From positions 52,316-116,315 of the forward strand of contig JADZBE010000026.1 in NCBI GenBank assembly GCA_020852275.1: DNA of 64,000 nt, in the 5' to 3' direction. Position numbers and translations under genes: made by a program. Positions 33,549-42,275 of the stretch are shown in pieces. The notes under the pieces were generated by a model. That model worked only from the letters and a program-made list of their open reading frames with translations, was not told where the DNA came from and made no database searches. Position 1 is the first letter of the stretch; each line of letters opens with the position of its first letter. The stretch is from Phycisphaerales bacterium. Its GTDB lineage: Bacteria; Planctomycetota; Phycisphaerae; UBA1845.

Positions 33549-34112
33549 ATGGCGCTGGAGATCGAAACCAAGCTCAAAGTCGATTCACTCGATGCGGTTC
33601 GCACCGCGCTGCGCGCCCATCATGCCGTTTTTCTTGGCGAGCACGTTGAAACCGACTGCATCTACGACCTGGCGGACGGATCGCTGCGGCGGCGGGATAT
33701 CGGACTGAGGATCAGAACTTCCTGCCCCGCCGGGCCGCAGCCGGGTGAAATCACGCTGACCGTGAAAGGACCGCCCGAACACGGGCCGCTGAAATCGCGG
33801 GAGGAAGCAGAGCTGCGGATCACGGATGCGGAGACGGCGGACCTGGCCCTGCGGCTGCTCGGCTACGCCCCGAGGCTGCGCTACCAGAAGCGGCGGGAGA
33901 GCTTCAGCCTGCGCGGCTGCCGCGTGGAGCTCGACACGCTCCCACATTTGGGAACCCATGTCGAAATCGAAGGCCCCGATGCAGCGACCGTACTAGCGGT
34001 GCAGCAACTGCTGGGATTGGGGAGCCTCGCACACGAGGCAAAATCCTACGTCTCCCTTTGGGCGAGGCACTGCGAGGAATCGGGCACGGATCCGTTGCGG
34101 CTGGACGGCTGA
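33549..34112 (+). CDS. CYTH domain protein (class IV adenylyl cyclase/thiamine triphosphatase fold)
   Basis: 187 residues. It begins MALEIETKLKVDSLD, the ExExK signature of CYTH tunnel enzymes. TDCIYDLADGSLRRRDIGLRIRTS and ITLTVKGPPE provide the Arg/Lys residues that line the triphosphate tunnel, and RVELDTLPHLGTHVEIEG the acidic metal ligands. ATG 33549 follows CGGAGAGG. Such enzymes hydrolyse tripolyphosphate or thiamine triphosphate, or make cAMP; which one cannot be told from the sequence. Confidence 0.88.
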   Translation: MALEIETKLKVDSLDAVRTALRAHHAVFLGEHVETDCIYDLADGSLRRRDIGLRIRTSCPAGPQPGEITLTVKGPPEHGPLKSREEAELRITDAETADLALRLLGYAPRLRYQKRRESFSLRGCRVELDTLPHLGTHVEIEGPDAATVLAVQQLLGLGSLAHEAKSYVSLWARHCEESGTDPLRLDG

Positions 34113-34206
34113 GCAAGCGCGCAGGAAGGAGCAAGCTTGGCGAGCCGAGGACTCTTGACGCGCGCCGTCGCCTGACTTGCGCGGTGAAAGACATTTCCGT
34201 GCGGGG

Positions 34207-34305
34207 CACCGGCTTTCCATGTGAGACACCGGCTTTCCATGTGGGACACCGGCTTTCCGAGTGGGACACCGGCTTTCCAAGTGGGACACCGGCTTTCCTG
34301 CCGGT
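34207..34305. repeat. 20-bp tandem array, five copies
   Basis: Units of CACCGGCTTTCC(A/G)(A/T)GTGGGA start at 34207, 34227, 34247, 34267 and 34287 with an exact 20-bp period. The last copy ends CTTTCCTGCCGGTG and thereby forms a full hairpin (CACCGGC/GCCGGTG). Confidence 0.85.
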
Positions 34306-34462
34306 GATTCGTCAGCGTTTGGGCGGGGACAACAAGTCGAGGATCGCATCCCCGAACTTGCGCCAGAGGCTGTTGACCCGCGCGGTCTCTTGACCCGCAC
34401 GGACCCTTGACCTGAACGGACGCTCCGCCCGCATGGTCTCAGCCTGTGCCGAGCCTTCATCC

Positions 34463-34535
34463 CAGAACCCGACGCGCCAGCGAGGGAATGCTGCGCGCAT
34501 CGGGCGGCACGACTCCCTCGCTTGCGCTACGGGTT
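34463..34535. repeat. REP-E inverted pair
   Basis: CAGAACCCGACGCGCCAGCG at 34463 and the inverted CCCTCGCTTGCGCTACGGG at 34514, in the 600-bp gap between the CYTH gene and the cytochrome gene. Nothing else is recognised in that gap beyond this pair and the 20-bp array. Confidence 0.8.
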
Positions 34536-34713
34536 TGGAACGGGGGCACGCGGGTCGGCGGCCAGGCGCCTTCGCTTCGCCCCGCGGCGATTCCAGCGCG
34601 GGGCTCGAGTTGACAACTACGCACACGTTCCGAAAACTCAAAGGCAATGACGAGGCGGGAGACCGCGTTGAGACCGGAGTAAGCGATCCATTCGTTTCCT
34701 GGAGCTACACACG

Positions 34714-35226
34714 ATGAAAAAAGCCGTTCTGATCGGGGGAATCGTAACCACGCTGGCCTGCCTGGTCTGGGTGCAGCGCGCCGCCAGCCTGCCGCAGGCC
34801 GCACCATCCAACCCCGCACCATCCAACCCCGCGCCAACCAACCCCGCGCCAACCAACCCCGCGCCGTCGCAGACCCCTCCTGCCTCCGCTGCCGCGTCCT
34901 TCAAACCCGTCAGCGAGCTGGAACACCTGATGGAAGGGCAGGAGCTGCATTTCAAGGCCATCGACGAGCTGCTCAAGGACACGGCGGTCAAGGATCGTCT
35001 CAAGAAGCTCGCCATGCACGCCGACGTCCTCGCGGAACTTGCCAACGTCAACACGTTCAACAAGGACAAGACCGACTACAAGACCTGGGCCGGACAGGTC
35101 CGCGACCTCTCCTTAAAACTCGCCGCCGAGGCGGATAAGAAAGCCGGCGCTTCCGAAGAGGAACTCAAGAGCCTGCGAAAGCAGATCAGCGACACCTGCG
35201 CGGCCTGCCATGATGCGTACGATTGA
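34714..35226 (+). CDS. exported c-type cytochrome (cytochrome c'-like) with proline repeat linker
   Basis: 170 residues. N-terminal anchor or signal (MKKAVLIGGIVTTLACLVWV) is followed by four 5-residue repeats (PSNPA/PTNPA) encoded by 15-bp tandem units at 34801-34863. The rest is a four-helix-like domain ending in DTCAACHDAYD: a single C-terminal CxxCH haem site, as in cytochrome c'. ATG 34714 lies a few bases after GGAG. It is probably membrane-tethered through the Pro/Asn/Ala linker. Electron partner unknown. Confidence 0.75.
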   Translation: MKKAVLIGGIVTTLACLVWVQRAASLPQAAPSNPAPSNPAPTNPAPTNPAPSQTPPASAAASFKPVSELEHLMEGQELHFKAIDELLKDTAVKDRLKKLAMHADVLAELANVNTFNKDKTDYKTWAGQVRDLSLKLAAEADKKAGASEEELKSLRKQISDTCAACHDAYD

Positions 35227-35584
35227 CCGTCCGTGGTGAAAGGCGACGCTCGTCATTCCCGCGCAGGCGGAGATCGACTTCCGTCATTCCCGCGCAGGCG
35301 GGAATCCAGGGTCTTTGCGAAGCGCCTTGGCCCCGCGCCTGCGCGGGGTTGACGCGCCCCTTGTCCGGTTCGGAGCCGCGCAACGGTCTGCAACGGGCGC
35401 GATCGAAGCGACGCGCGACATCCTTGGCCGCGCCTGTCGGGAAACGGTTCCATCCGGCTCCCTCGAAACCACCGCAGGGCGCGCCTGTGAGATTTGCCCA
35501 AGGAGGCGAGCAGCCCGCCCCCTTGTCGATTTCGCCGACCCTCGTTAAGCTGCAAACCCAACCCTAACATGGAGGACCGGCACC
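35227..35584. other. intergenic region with REP-D copies
   Basis: Three REP-D palindromes (two close together at 35249-35310 and a CCCCGCGCCTGCGCGGGG-type at about 35332). No gene seen. The block begins CCGTGGTGAAAGGCGACG, similar to the start of the block at 51110. Confidence 0.6.
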
Positions 35585-37081
35585 GTGAGCGGCAGCGCAG
35601 CGGACAAGAAACGGCTCATCCGGGTCACGGAGGGCAACCTCAGAAACAATCACCTGTACGTGAAGGACCACCTCGATTTCTTCCCCGGCGATGTCATCGG
35701 AGGCTCCCGGTGCAACGGCCATGCCAACGGCAACGGAGGCGCTCAAAAGGGGTTCGACCTGCGTCTTGACGGCCTCAACGAAGTCACCCGCACCGACATC
35801 GGAAGCGACAAGGACACCGGCAAACCGCGCGGGTTCCTGCGCTGCCGGGGGCTGATCGGACGATTCTACCGCCACCACGCGGTCAAACCCGGCACATTCG
35901 TCACGCTGGAGCGGCTCTCCGAGCGATCCTATCGCGTCTGCGTTCCGCCGCGCTCTCCACAGGCCGCCGAACCCTTCACCGCCGCGGAGTTTTTCGCCGG
36001 CATCGGGTTGGTCCGCCTCGCGCTGGAGCGACAAGGCTGGTCGGTGCTGTTCGCTAATGACATCGATCCGGGCAAGGCCAAGATGTACCGCGACAATTGG
36101 CCGGAGGACGAGACGCTGGTTGTCGGCGACATTCACAACGTCAGCGCCGCCGAAGTTCCGACGTGCCAACTATTCACGGCTTCATTTCCCTGCAACGACC
36201 TGTCAATCGCTGGAAGATGGGAGGGATTGAACGGTCGCGAGTCTTCAGCGTTTTGGGGGCTAATTCGCATTCTCCGTGAAATGGGAGAACGGCGCCCGCA
36301 ACTCTTGTTGATTGAAAACGTATTGGGCTTCCTGATGAGTCGTCGCGGACAGGATTTTGAGCAAGCCCTTCTTTCGCTCAACAATCTTGGATATGTCGTC
36401 GATGCGATGATTCTCAACGCTCTGCATTGGACGCCGCAAAGCCGTGTCCGACTTTTCGTCGTCGCACGCCTCGACGACGGACGTGAGCGACGAACGATGG
36501 CGATGGAGTGCCAAGCGCGGCCTGACTTGCTTTGCGTTTTCATCAACACGCATCCAAACATCCGATGGGATATACAATCGCTTCCATCCTTGCCTAGGCG
36601 TCGGAAACAATTGGCGGAGATCGTGGAGCGGCTCGCCGAAGATGATCCGGATTGGTGGAGCGAGGATCGCGCGACATACTTCTTTCGGCAGTTGAGCTCG
36701 AGGCATGAAGCTGAAGCGCATCGAATGATCAAGGGGCGGTCGTACACCTACGCCACCGCATTCAGGCGAGTTCGCAATGACAGGAGCATGGCTGAGCTTC
36801 GCACAGACGGGATCGCAGGATGCTTGCGCACGCCACGTGGAGGGAGCGGCCGGCAGATATTATTCAAAGCGGGACGAGGGCGATTTCGAGTGCGACTTCT
36901 CACGGCCCGAGAATGCGCTAGACTCCAAGGTGTTCCGGATAGCTACAAGATCGACGTACCTTTGAACCGAGCATTGTTCGGATTTGGCGATGCGGTGTGC
37001 GTCCCGGCGGTCGAGTGGATCGCCAAGAACTACCTAAAACTACTCCTCGCGACATCCAGTTCCCCTGTTGTGAGTGCTTGA
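35585..37081 (+). CDS. DNA (cytosine-5) methyltransferase with N-terminal extra domain
   Basis: 498 residues from GTG 35585. About 125 N-terminal residues (RLIRVTEGNLRNNHLYVKDH and onward) form an added domain, possibly DNA-binding. The C5 MTase motifs follow in order: I AAEFFAGIGLVRLALE, IV ASFPCNDLS with the catalytic Cys, VI LLIENVLGFL, VIII QSRVRLFV, a variable target-recognition region, then IX/X RLLTARECARLQGVPDSY and NRALFGFGDAVCVPAVEWI. It is the modification half of a cassette with the next gene and vsr. Codon use downstream of 36200 is less GC-biased than that of the neighbours, which suggests transfer. Confidence 0.92.
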   Translation: MSGSAADKKRLIRVTEGNLRNNHLYVKDHLDFFPGDVIGGSRCNGHANGNGGAQKGFDLRLDGLNEVTRTDIGSDKDTGKPRGFLRCRGLIGRFYRHHAVKPGTFVTLERLSERSYRVCVPPRSPQAAEPFTAAEFFAGIGLVRLALERQGWSVLFANDIDPGKAKMYRDNWPEDETLVVGDIHNVSAAEVPTCQLFTASFPCNDLSIAGRWEGLNGRESSAFWGLIRILREMGERRPQLLLIENVLGFLMSRRGQDFEQALLSLNNLGYVVDAMILNALHWTPQSRVRLFVVARLDDGRERRTMAMECQARPDLLCVFINTHPNIRWDIQSLPSLPRRRKQLAEIVERLAEDDPDWWSEDRATYFFRQLSSRHEAEAHRMIKGRSYTYATAFRRVRNDRSMAELRTDGIAGCLRTPRGGSGRQILFKAGRGRFRVRLLTARECARLQGVPDSYKIDVPLNRALFGFGDAVCVPAVEWIAKNYLKLLLATSSSPVVSA

Positions 37082-37099
37082 GCGGGCGGACATCCAGAG

Positions 37100-38074
37100 A
37101 TGGAAGTGCATTCCGAGAATCCACTTGTCGCTGCCATACTTGGCGACGTTAGGGCAACGAAGAGCGTCATCTGCAGCGTGTTCGCGTTCCTGGAAGCGGT
37201 TGAAGAGGATATTGAGCGGCATGAAGCTGCGTCGCCGCTTCGGCTAGTGCAGAGTCGAGTGGTGAAGTCGAACGGGATCAAGTCACAAGGCAGGCGCGCA
37301 GCGCAACACATCGCCAGATTTGGTCTGCCGACTGAGAATGTTTTCGGGGACAAGAGCGGCCGGAAGACCCCGCAGGCGCCGGTGATTATTCCTCGATTGG
37401 TGGATTACCTTGAGACGCAGGGTTTTGACGCTGCCGCGCGCTCTGAGAAAGTGCATCTGCTTCATGCGATCTCTGCGCCATTTCAAGCAAAGCTTGGCCT
37501 CTCTCTCGGTCCTATCAGAATCACGCCCGCGGGGAAGTCCGCGGCGGCAGTCGTCGAAGAGATTCTCAAACAAGCGGACGAACGTGGCGTCGTCTCAGCA
37601 ATCGCCGAATTGATCGTTGGCAGCAAGCTGGAAACCTGCCTCGGCGAGCGGCGACGTTCCGAGGTTGCGCGGCAGCACAAGTGGGAGAACGGTCATGACA
37701 ACCCATCCGCACTTGGCGATTACCGGATCGAGAATGTCGCTATCGAAGTGACAATGGTGAGGGGTCCGGATGAATCCCACCGCGCCAAGGCCAACACGAT
37801 TACCGCCGACGGAACGGATGAGTGCTGGCTCGTAGTTCGCAGCGACAAGATAAAGGCGTGGCAGGATTACCTTTCCAAAGCGCCAAGCAAGTATCCAGGT
37901 CTGGTCAGGTGCATCGGCATCAGTGAATTCGTCGGGCTGAACGTTACTGAAACGCGGTGGCGCTCCACTGTTCCCAGCAATCCGCTCGGCGATGTAATAG
38001 CGAAACTCAACGAGCTGGTGGAGCGCCTGGGCTCCCAGTACCTACCAGCCGCGCGGGTGGATCTTGTGGCCTGA
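37100..38074 (+). CDS. DUF4928-like protein, probable restriction endonuclease partner
   Basis: 324 residues starting 19 bp after the methyltransferase. Recognisable segments are SPLRLVQSRVVKSNGIKSQGRRAAQHIARFGLPTE and, later, KLETCLGERRRSEVARQHKWENG followed by LGDYRIENVAIEVTMVRGPDE. The (G)D-x12-E-V pattern at GDYRIENVAIEVT is compatible with a PD-(D/E)xK-type core, though the usual Lys is not evident. The family is commonly found beside C5 methyltransferases. The cognate endonuclease role is inferred from context, not shown. Confidence 0.6.
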   Translation: MEVHSENPLVAAILGDVRATKSVICSVFAFLEAVEEDIERHEAASPLRLVQSRVVKSNGIKSQGRRAAQHIARFGLPTENVFGDKSGRKTPQAPVIIPRLVDYLETQGFDAAARSEKVHLLHAISAPFQAKLGLSLGPIRITPAGKSAAAVVEEILKQADERGVVSAIAELIVGSKLETCLGERRRSEVARQHKWENGHDNPSALGDYRIENVAIEVTMVRGPDESHRAKANTITADGTDECWLVVRSDKIKAWQDYLSKAPSKYPGLVRCIGISEFVGLNVTETRWRSTVPSNPLGDVIAKLNELVERLGSQYLPAARVDLVA

Positions 38075-38084
38075 CAGCCGCGCG

Positions 38085-38282
38085 CTATCGATGACTGAAG
38101 GCCAGGATCGATTCGGGATCATTCATCCAGGCGATCAAGTAGTCCCGTGCATCCTCGCGTTCGAGCGAGGGATCGAGCGCGTAGTCGAGGTAGACGGTGA
38201 GCTGATGAAGCGACTCGGGGGCAAAGCCGCCGCTCCAGTCCAGAAAGTCCCGGGTAAGCGATAGGAGTTCTTCGTTCGTCAT
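38085..38282 (-). CDS. small acidic protein convergent with the RM cassette
   Basis: From ATG 38282, 65 residues: MTNEELLSLTRDFLDWSGGF and LHQLTVYLDYALDPSLEREDARDYLIAW. It is probably helical, with no family recognised. It lies on the opposite strand between the DUF4928 gene and vsr. Its start is 53 bp from the Vsr start, so the two are divergent. The pattern looks like real coding sequence; a controller or immunity role would be a guess. Confidence 0.55.
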   Translation of the reverse strand: MTNEELLSLTRDFLDWSGGFAPESLHQLTVYLDYALDPSLEREDARDYLIAWMNDPESILAFSHR

Positions 38283-38334
38283 AGTGTTCGCATTATCCTC
38301 TCCCGAGAGGTTGCTCCCAAAATCGAAGCACGGG

Positions 38335-38754
38335 ATGTCCGACGCCTGCACAAAATCCGAGCGTTCCCGGATCATGGCCACCGTCAAGTCGCGGGGCACG
38401 GCACCGGAGAGGGTTGTGCGCCGCCTCGTTTCCGCAATGGGGTTTCGGTACCGCCTTCATGTCCGCTCGCTGCCTGGCACGCCGGACCTTGTTTTTCACC
38501 AGCTTTGCAGAGTCATCAACGTCTCCGGCTGCTTTTGGCACATGCACGGGTGCGGGCGGTGCCGGATTCCGGCCACCCGCAGAGCCTACTGGCTCGCGAA
38601 ACTGGAGCGCAACGCCGCGCGCGACGCGCGGAACCGGCGGAAGCTGCGTCGGATGGGGTGGTCGGTGCTGACGGTGTGGGAGTGCCAACTGACGGCCAAA
38701 CGCATCGGCCGGACGACGGAGCGGATTGGCGCCTTTCTCAGAAGGGTTGGATGA
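38335..38754 (+). CDS. vsr: very short patch repair endonuclease
   Basis: 139 residues from ATG 38335 (MSDACTKSERSRIMATVKSRGTAPE). Core motifs are RYRLHVRSLPGTPDLVF (the catalytic Asp) and VINVSGCFWHMHGC followed by CRIPATRRAYWLAKLERNAARDARNRRKLRRMGW. It nicks 5' to T in T:G mismatches that arise by deamination of 5-methylcytosine, which fits the adjacent C5 methyltransferase. An in-frame start at 38284 gives a non-homologous extension and is rejected. Confidence 0.93.
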   Translation: MSDACTKSERSRIMATVKSRGTAPERVVRRLVSAMGFRYRLHVRSLPGTPDLVFHQLCRVINVSGCFWHMHGCGRCRIPATRRAYWLAKLERNAARDARNRRKLRRMGWSVLTVWECQLTAKRIGRTTERIGAFLRRVG

Positions 38755-38965
38755 ACCCGCAGGTTCCAGTGAACGGTGCCCACGGTTGTTCGCGCCAATG
38801 CCCTGCGGAGACAAAGCCGCCTCTCGCGGGGCTATCCTGGCTTTTCCGCAGGACTATCCCGGCTTGTCCGCAGGGTCGCTGCAGATGCTCCACGGGGCCG
38901 TCACGGGTTTCTGCAGGGCCATCGCGGCTTGTTCCCCGGGGCGTCATAGTTTACCTGCGGGCCCG

Positions 38966-39886
38966 TCAAGGCTTGTCCGCGGTGCGTTTCGGCTGCGATT
39001 TCCAGCGGCGGTGGATCCACAGGTATTGCGCGGGGTCGCGACGCGCGGCGCTTTCGATGGCCGACGTGTAGGTCTGCGTGATCCAGCGGAGCGGGTCCGG
39101 CTGCTCCTCCCATTCCTCCGGGCGGATGAAGCGCTCGACGGCGACTTCGTAGCGGAAGCAGTCGCCCAGCCGCCGCGCGTATCCCACGATGACCGGCACG
39201 CGCGCGTGCATTGCCAGAAGCCCGATCGACTTGTACGTGGACGCGGGGCGGCCGAAGAAATCCACGAACAAGCCCTTGCGCCCCGCGTCCTGATCGGCGA
39301 TGAACGCGACCGGTCGCCCGCGCTGCAGCAGCGCCTCCGCCTCGGCCGTGGCGCCTTCCTTGTCCAGCAGCTCCAGCCCGTGCGTGGCGCGCGTGCGCAC
39401 CAGGTGCCGGTTGAGATACACGTTGTCGAGCGGGCGCATGACGGCCGACACGCGGAAGCCGAAGCAGGCCAGCAGATGCCCGAGCAGCTCCCAGTTTCCA
39501 AAATGCCCGGCCAGCAGGATCGCCCCCCTGCCGGCCAGCAGGTGACGCAGCGTTTCTTCGAGATTGACGGGCACGAGATAGCGGTGCCACGTGTCGCGGC
39601 GGATCAGCGCCGGCGCGCGGATCAACTCGACGGCGAACATCGTCCAGTGCTCCAGGCAGCGGCGCGCGATGTCGTGAAGCTGGGCGTCGGAAAGGTCGGT
39701 GCCGTACGCGCTGCGCAGGTGCGCGACGGCGCGTTCATGGTGGCGCGGCATGAGGCGCTGCCACCCGCGCGCCAGCGACCGCGCCACGCTGAGGTTCCGG
39801 TCGATCGGCGCCAGATGCAGCAGCGCCGAAACGAATCGGAACGCCAGGTACGCAGCATAGGCGACGGGTCCGCGATCCTTCTTCAT
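38966..39886 (-). CDS. lipid A biosynthesis-type lauroyl acyltransferase (LpxL/HtrB family)
   Basis: 306 residues. The family core is ILLAGHFGNWELLGHLLA (HxxxxE catalytic pair: H of HFGNWE), followed by RPLDNVYLNRHL, VAFIADQDAGRKGLFVDFFGRPA and the C-terminal PAQYLWIHRRWK. One N-terminal hydrophobic stretch anchors it. It transfers acyl chains to lipid A precursors or related glycolipids. The presence of such a gene in a planctomycete-type genome supports a Gram-negative-type outer membrane. Confidence 0.9.
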   Translation of the reverse strand: MKKDRGPVAYAAYLAFRFVSALLHLAPIDRNLSVARSLARGWQRLMPRHHERAVAHLRSAYGTDLSDAQLHDIARRCLEHWTMFAVELIRAPALIRRDTWHRYLVPVNLEETLRHLLAGRGAILLAGHFGNWELLGHLLACFGFRVSAVMRPLDNVYLNRHLVRTRATHGLELLDKEGATAEAEALLQRGRPVAFIADQDAGRKGLFVDFFGRPASTYKSIGLLAMHARVPVIVGYARRLGDCFRYEVAVERFIRPEEWEEQPDPLRWITQTYTSAIESAARRDPAQYLWIHRRWKSQPKRTADKP

Positions 39887-39951
39887 GCGCCGCGTATCCT
39901 AGCCGTCAGCGGCGAAAGGCGAATCTTGTCACGCCCGCGCGGGCCACGCAC

Positions 39952-40158
39952 CCCGTCATCCCCGCGCAGGCGGAAGTCCAAGACGTGCCGTCAACCCTCT
40001 GAACGCCCGCCTCCAGGGGAATGACGAAACTGGATCCCCGCCTGCACGGGAATGACGGGTGCAGCCGTTCACCGCGGACTGCCAAGACACTGTTGCAGGA
40101 CCCGCGTGCTGGGGGGGAAACCCTCGGCTCCCTCACGGTCGCGGCTCAGTTGTGCAAC
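39952..40158. repeat. REP-D pair and one REP-F element
   Basis: Three REP-D type half-palindromes (near 39952, 40010 and 40030) are followed at 40126-40158 by REP-F, GGCTCCCTCACGGTCGCGGC then TCAGTTGTGCAAC. REP-F also occurs at 44761 and 51600. Confidence 0.7.
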
Positions 40159-40163
40159 CGCGC

Positions 40164-41042
40164 CTAAGGCTTCGTCAAGTCGGCGAAGCGGGCGCCGCTG
40201 GGCAGCGTGAAGTTGAACAGCTCGCCCATGGCGAAGATCTGCCCCTGCTCGACGAGGTAGATTTCCACGCGGCGGTTCTGCGCCTTGCCCGCGTCGCCGG
40301 CGTTGTCCGCGATCGGCCGATACTCGCCGTAACCCATGACCCCGATCTTCTGCGCCGCGTAGCCGTACTGCATGATGACGTCCGCAACCGCGATCGAGCG
40401 GTGCGCCGAGAGATGCCAGTTGGTCGGGTGCCGCGCGACCGTCTCCGCGCGCTTGATCGGCGTCGTGCAGGTGTGGCCGACGATGGCGACCTCGAAGCCC
40501 GCGGCCGCCTGCGAGTTCAGAATATCGACGAAGCCGCGGATCGCGTCCTTGGCCGAGTCCTTCACCACGTCGCTGCCCAGATCAAAAACCAAGTCCGCCT
40601 TCCACTTCAGGAAGCCGCGCTTCGAGTCGAACTCGACGACGTCGGGATGCGCGGCCGCGAACTGCTTCAGCGCGGAATCGAGCGGCGCGGGGAGCTTGGG
40701 CGTCTCCACGGTGATGTTGCCCGGAACGGACTTGCCCATCTCATCGAGCAGTCGCTCGGCCATGCGCATCTTGTCGGCGAGCACGTCGTTGGTCGCCTGC
40801 AGGCTGGCGATGCGCTCATCCTTGGCGGCCAGTTCCTGCTGCGCGGCGTCGAGACGCGCGTTGAGCAGGTCCATGCTGTTGCGGCAGTCCTGCAACTCCT
40901 CCTCGATCTTCTCATTCTGGGCCGTGAGGTTGTTGTTGGCCCGCTGCGCCGCGCGGAAGTCGTCGAGACTCGCACAGCCCGTTGAAAACCAGATCGTCGC
41001 ACCGACCCCCAAGGTCGCCATCCCAAGCACCCGCCGCGTCAT
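40164..41042 (-). CDS. OmpA-family lipoprotein with coiled coil
   Basis: 292 residues from ATG 41042. Lipobox STGC follows MTRRVLGMATLGVGATIWF. A coiled-coil (NNNLTAQNEKIEEELQDCRNSMD and onward) comes next, then an OmpA-like domain: VAIVGHTCTTPIKRAE, NWHLSAHRSIAVADVIM, VMGYGEYRPIADNAGDAGKAQNRRVEIYLV. The peptidoglycan-binding Asp after GHT is replaced by Cys, while the Arg of SAHRS and NRRVEI remain. It is probably an outer-membrane anchored protein, with peptidoglycan contact in doubt. Confidence 0.88.
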   Translation of the reverse strand: MTRRVLGMATLGVGATIWFSTGCASLDDFRAAQRANNNLTAQNEKIEEELQDCRNSMDLLNARLDAAQQELAAKDERIASLQATNDVLADKMRMAERLLDEMGKSVPGNITVETPKLPAPLDSALKQFAAAHPDVVEFDSKRGFLKWKADLVFDLGSDVVKDSAKDAIRGFVDILNSQAAAGFEVAIVGHTCTTPIKRAETVARHPTNWHLSAHRSIAVADVIMQYGYAAQKIGVMGYGEYRPIADNAGDAGKAQNRRVEIYLVEQGQIFAMGELFNFTLPSGARFADLTKP

Positions 41043-41331
41043 GTGTTGATCCCTCCGAAGTGAGCTTCCGTGCCGCCGCGCCGACGACGGCTTGATATCG
41101 CATGATGCAACTGCTGATGAGGCTCGAAGCCGACGCCTCGTAATCCGAACGGAGCCGCTCCCGATCAGAGCCGCTCTCAATCCGAGCAACTCCGCGCCGC
41201 GCCGAATCAGAGCCGCGCCCGTAAGGAAGCGGTATTCCTGACGCTCGCTCGCGGCCACGACTCAAAGGTCGTGTCACTCTCGATCGCGCCAATCTCCAGA
41301 TTGTTCCCGCGCCCGCGAATCAGGAACCGAA

Positions 41332-42240
41332 CTACGCCCGCCGCGCCAGGAAATACGCCACCGCGCCCGCCAAGCCCGCCACCAGCGCCGCGCCCGCCGT
41401 GAAGAAAGCCATCCGCTCGTAGAGGAACGGCAGCGGATTGGGATAGACGCCGCGGACCATGCCGACCACCGCCAGCCCGGCGATGAGCATCACCACGATG
41501 CCCACGCCCATCGCCGCCGTGAGCGCTTTGGATACCGCGTCCGGGCCGAACTCCACGCGCGTCGAGGTGACCACGCGGGCGCCGCCCGCCGCGCGCTTCG
41601 GGCCGACCGGCGCCACGGCCGCTTCATCGTCCGTCGTGCCTTCTGAGATCGCGTCTTCCAGTCCCGCACGCGTGGCGTCGCCCATTTCAAGCGTCGCTTC
41701 CTCCGCGGGGACGATCTCATCGAGCAGCTCGGCGCCGAGCGATGTGTCGTCGCTCTCGCGCGTCAGGTCGAGAATCCCGGAGCCGCTGCCGATGCCTTCG
41801 AATCCGACGCCCGCCTCGCTGACGTGCGTCTGCGCCAGCGGATCGACCATCTCGTCCAGTTCGTCATCATCGAACACGCTGATCCCCACCGACGGAACCA
41901 CCGTGCCTTCCTTGTCTTTCTTGGCGACGCCCGCGCGCGTGCCGGCGGACGTCTTGTCCTTCGCCTTGGAGCTGTCTGCGATGCTGAGCACGTCGCTGCC
42001 GGAGTCGAGCATCAGCTCCAGCCCGGAGTCCGCTTCCGCCGGCTCGAGCACCAGCTCGCCCGTGTCCGCCGCCGGGGATTTCGCCGACGCGAGCTTGTCG
42101 ATCTCGTCCGTCTTGTAATTCACCTTGCCTGCGTCGCGGAACTCGCGGATTTTTCCCTGACGCGCCATCTGCGTCAGTTCGTCCGCGCTGATCTTCAGAA
42201 GCTTCGCCGCTTCTTCCGCCGTGTAAAACATCTTGGCCAT
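41332..42240 (-). CDS. excisionase-type HTH protein with C-terminal transmembrane segments
   Basis: 302 residues. The N-terminal 55 residues, MAKMFYTAEEAAKLLKISADELTQMARQGKIREFRDAGKVNYKTDEI, are a MerR/excisionase-like winged helix. A long acidic linker (many D, E, S, T) follows, then two transmembrane segments (AMGVGIVVMLIAGLAVVGMVR and FFTAGAALVAGLAGAVAYFLA). A DNA-binding-type domain tethered to the membrane would act as a membrane-bound regulator or, as proposed for similar planctomycete proteins, a structural tether. It is followed by a second single-TM gene that starts downstream on the same strand. Confidence 0.8.
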   Translation of the reverse strand: MAKMFYTAEEAAKLLKISADELTQMARQGKIREFRDAGKVNYKTDEIDKLASAKSPAADTGELVLEPAEADSGLELMLDSGSDVLSIADSSKAKDKTSAGTRAGVAKKDKEGTVVPSVGISVFDDDELDEMVDPLAQTHVSEAGVGFEGIGSGSGILDLTRESDDTSLGAELLDEIVPAEEATLEMGDATRAGLEDAISEGTTDDEAAVAPVGPKRAAGGARVVTSTRVEFGPDAVSKALTAAMGVGIVVMLIAGLAVVGMVRGVYPNPLPFLYERMAFFTAGAALVAGLAGAVAYFLARRA

Positions 42241-42275
42241 CGGTCCGCTGCCCCCAATGCACAGTTGCTGCGCGG

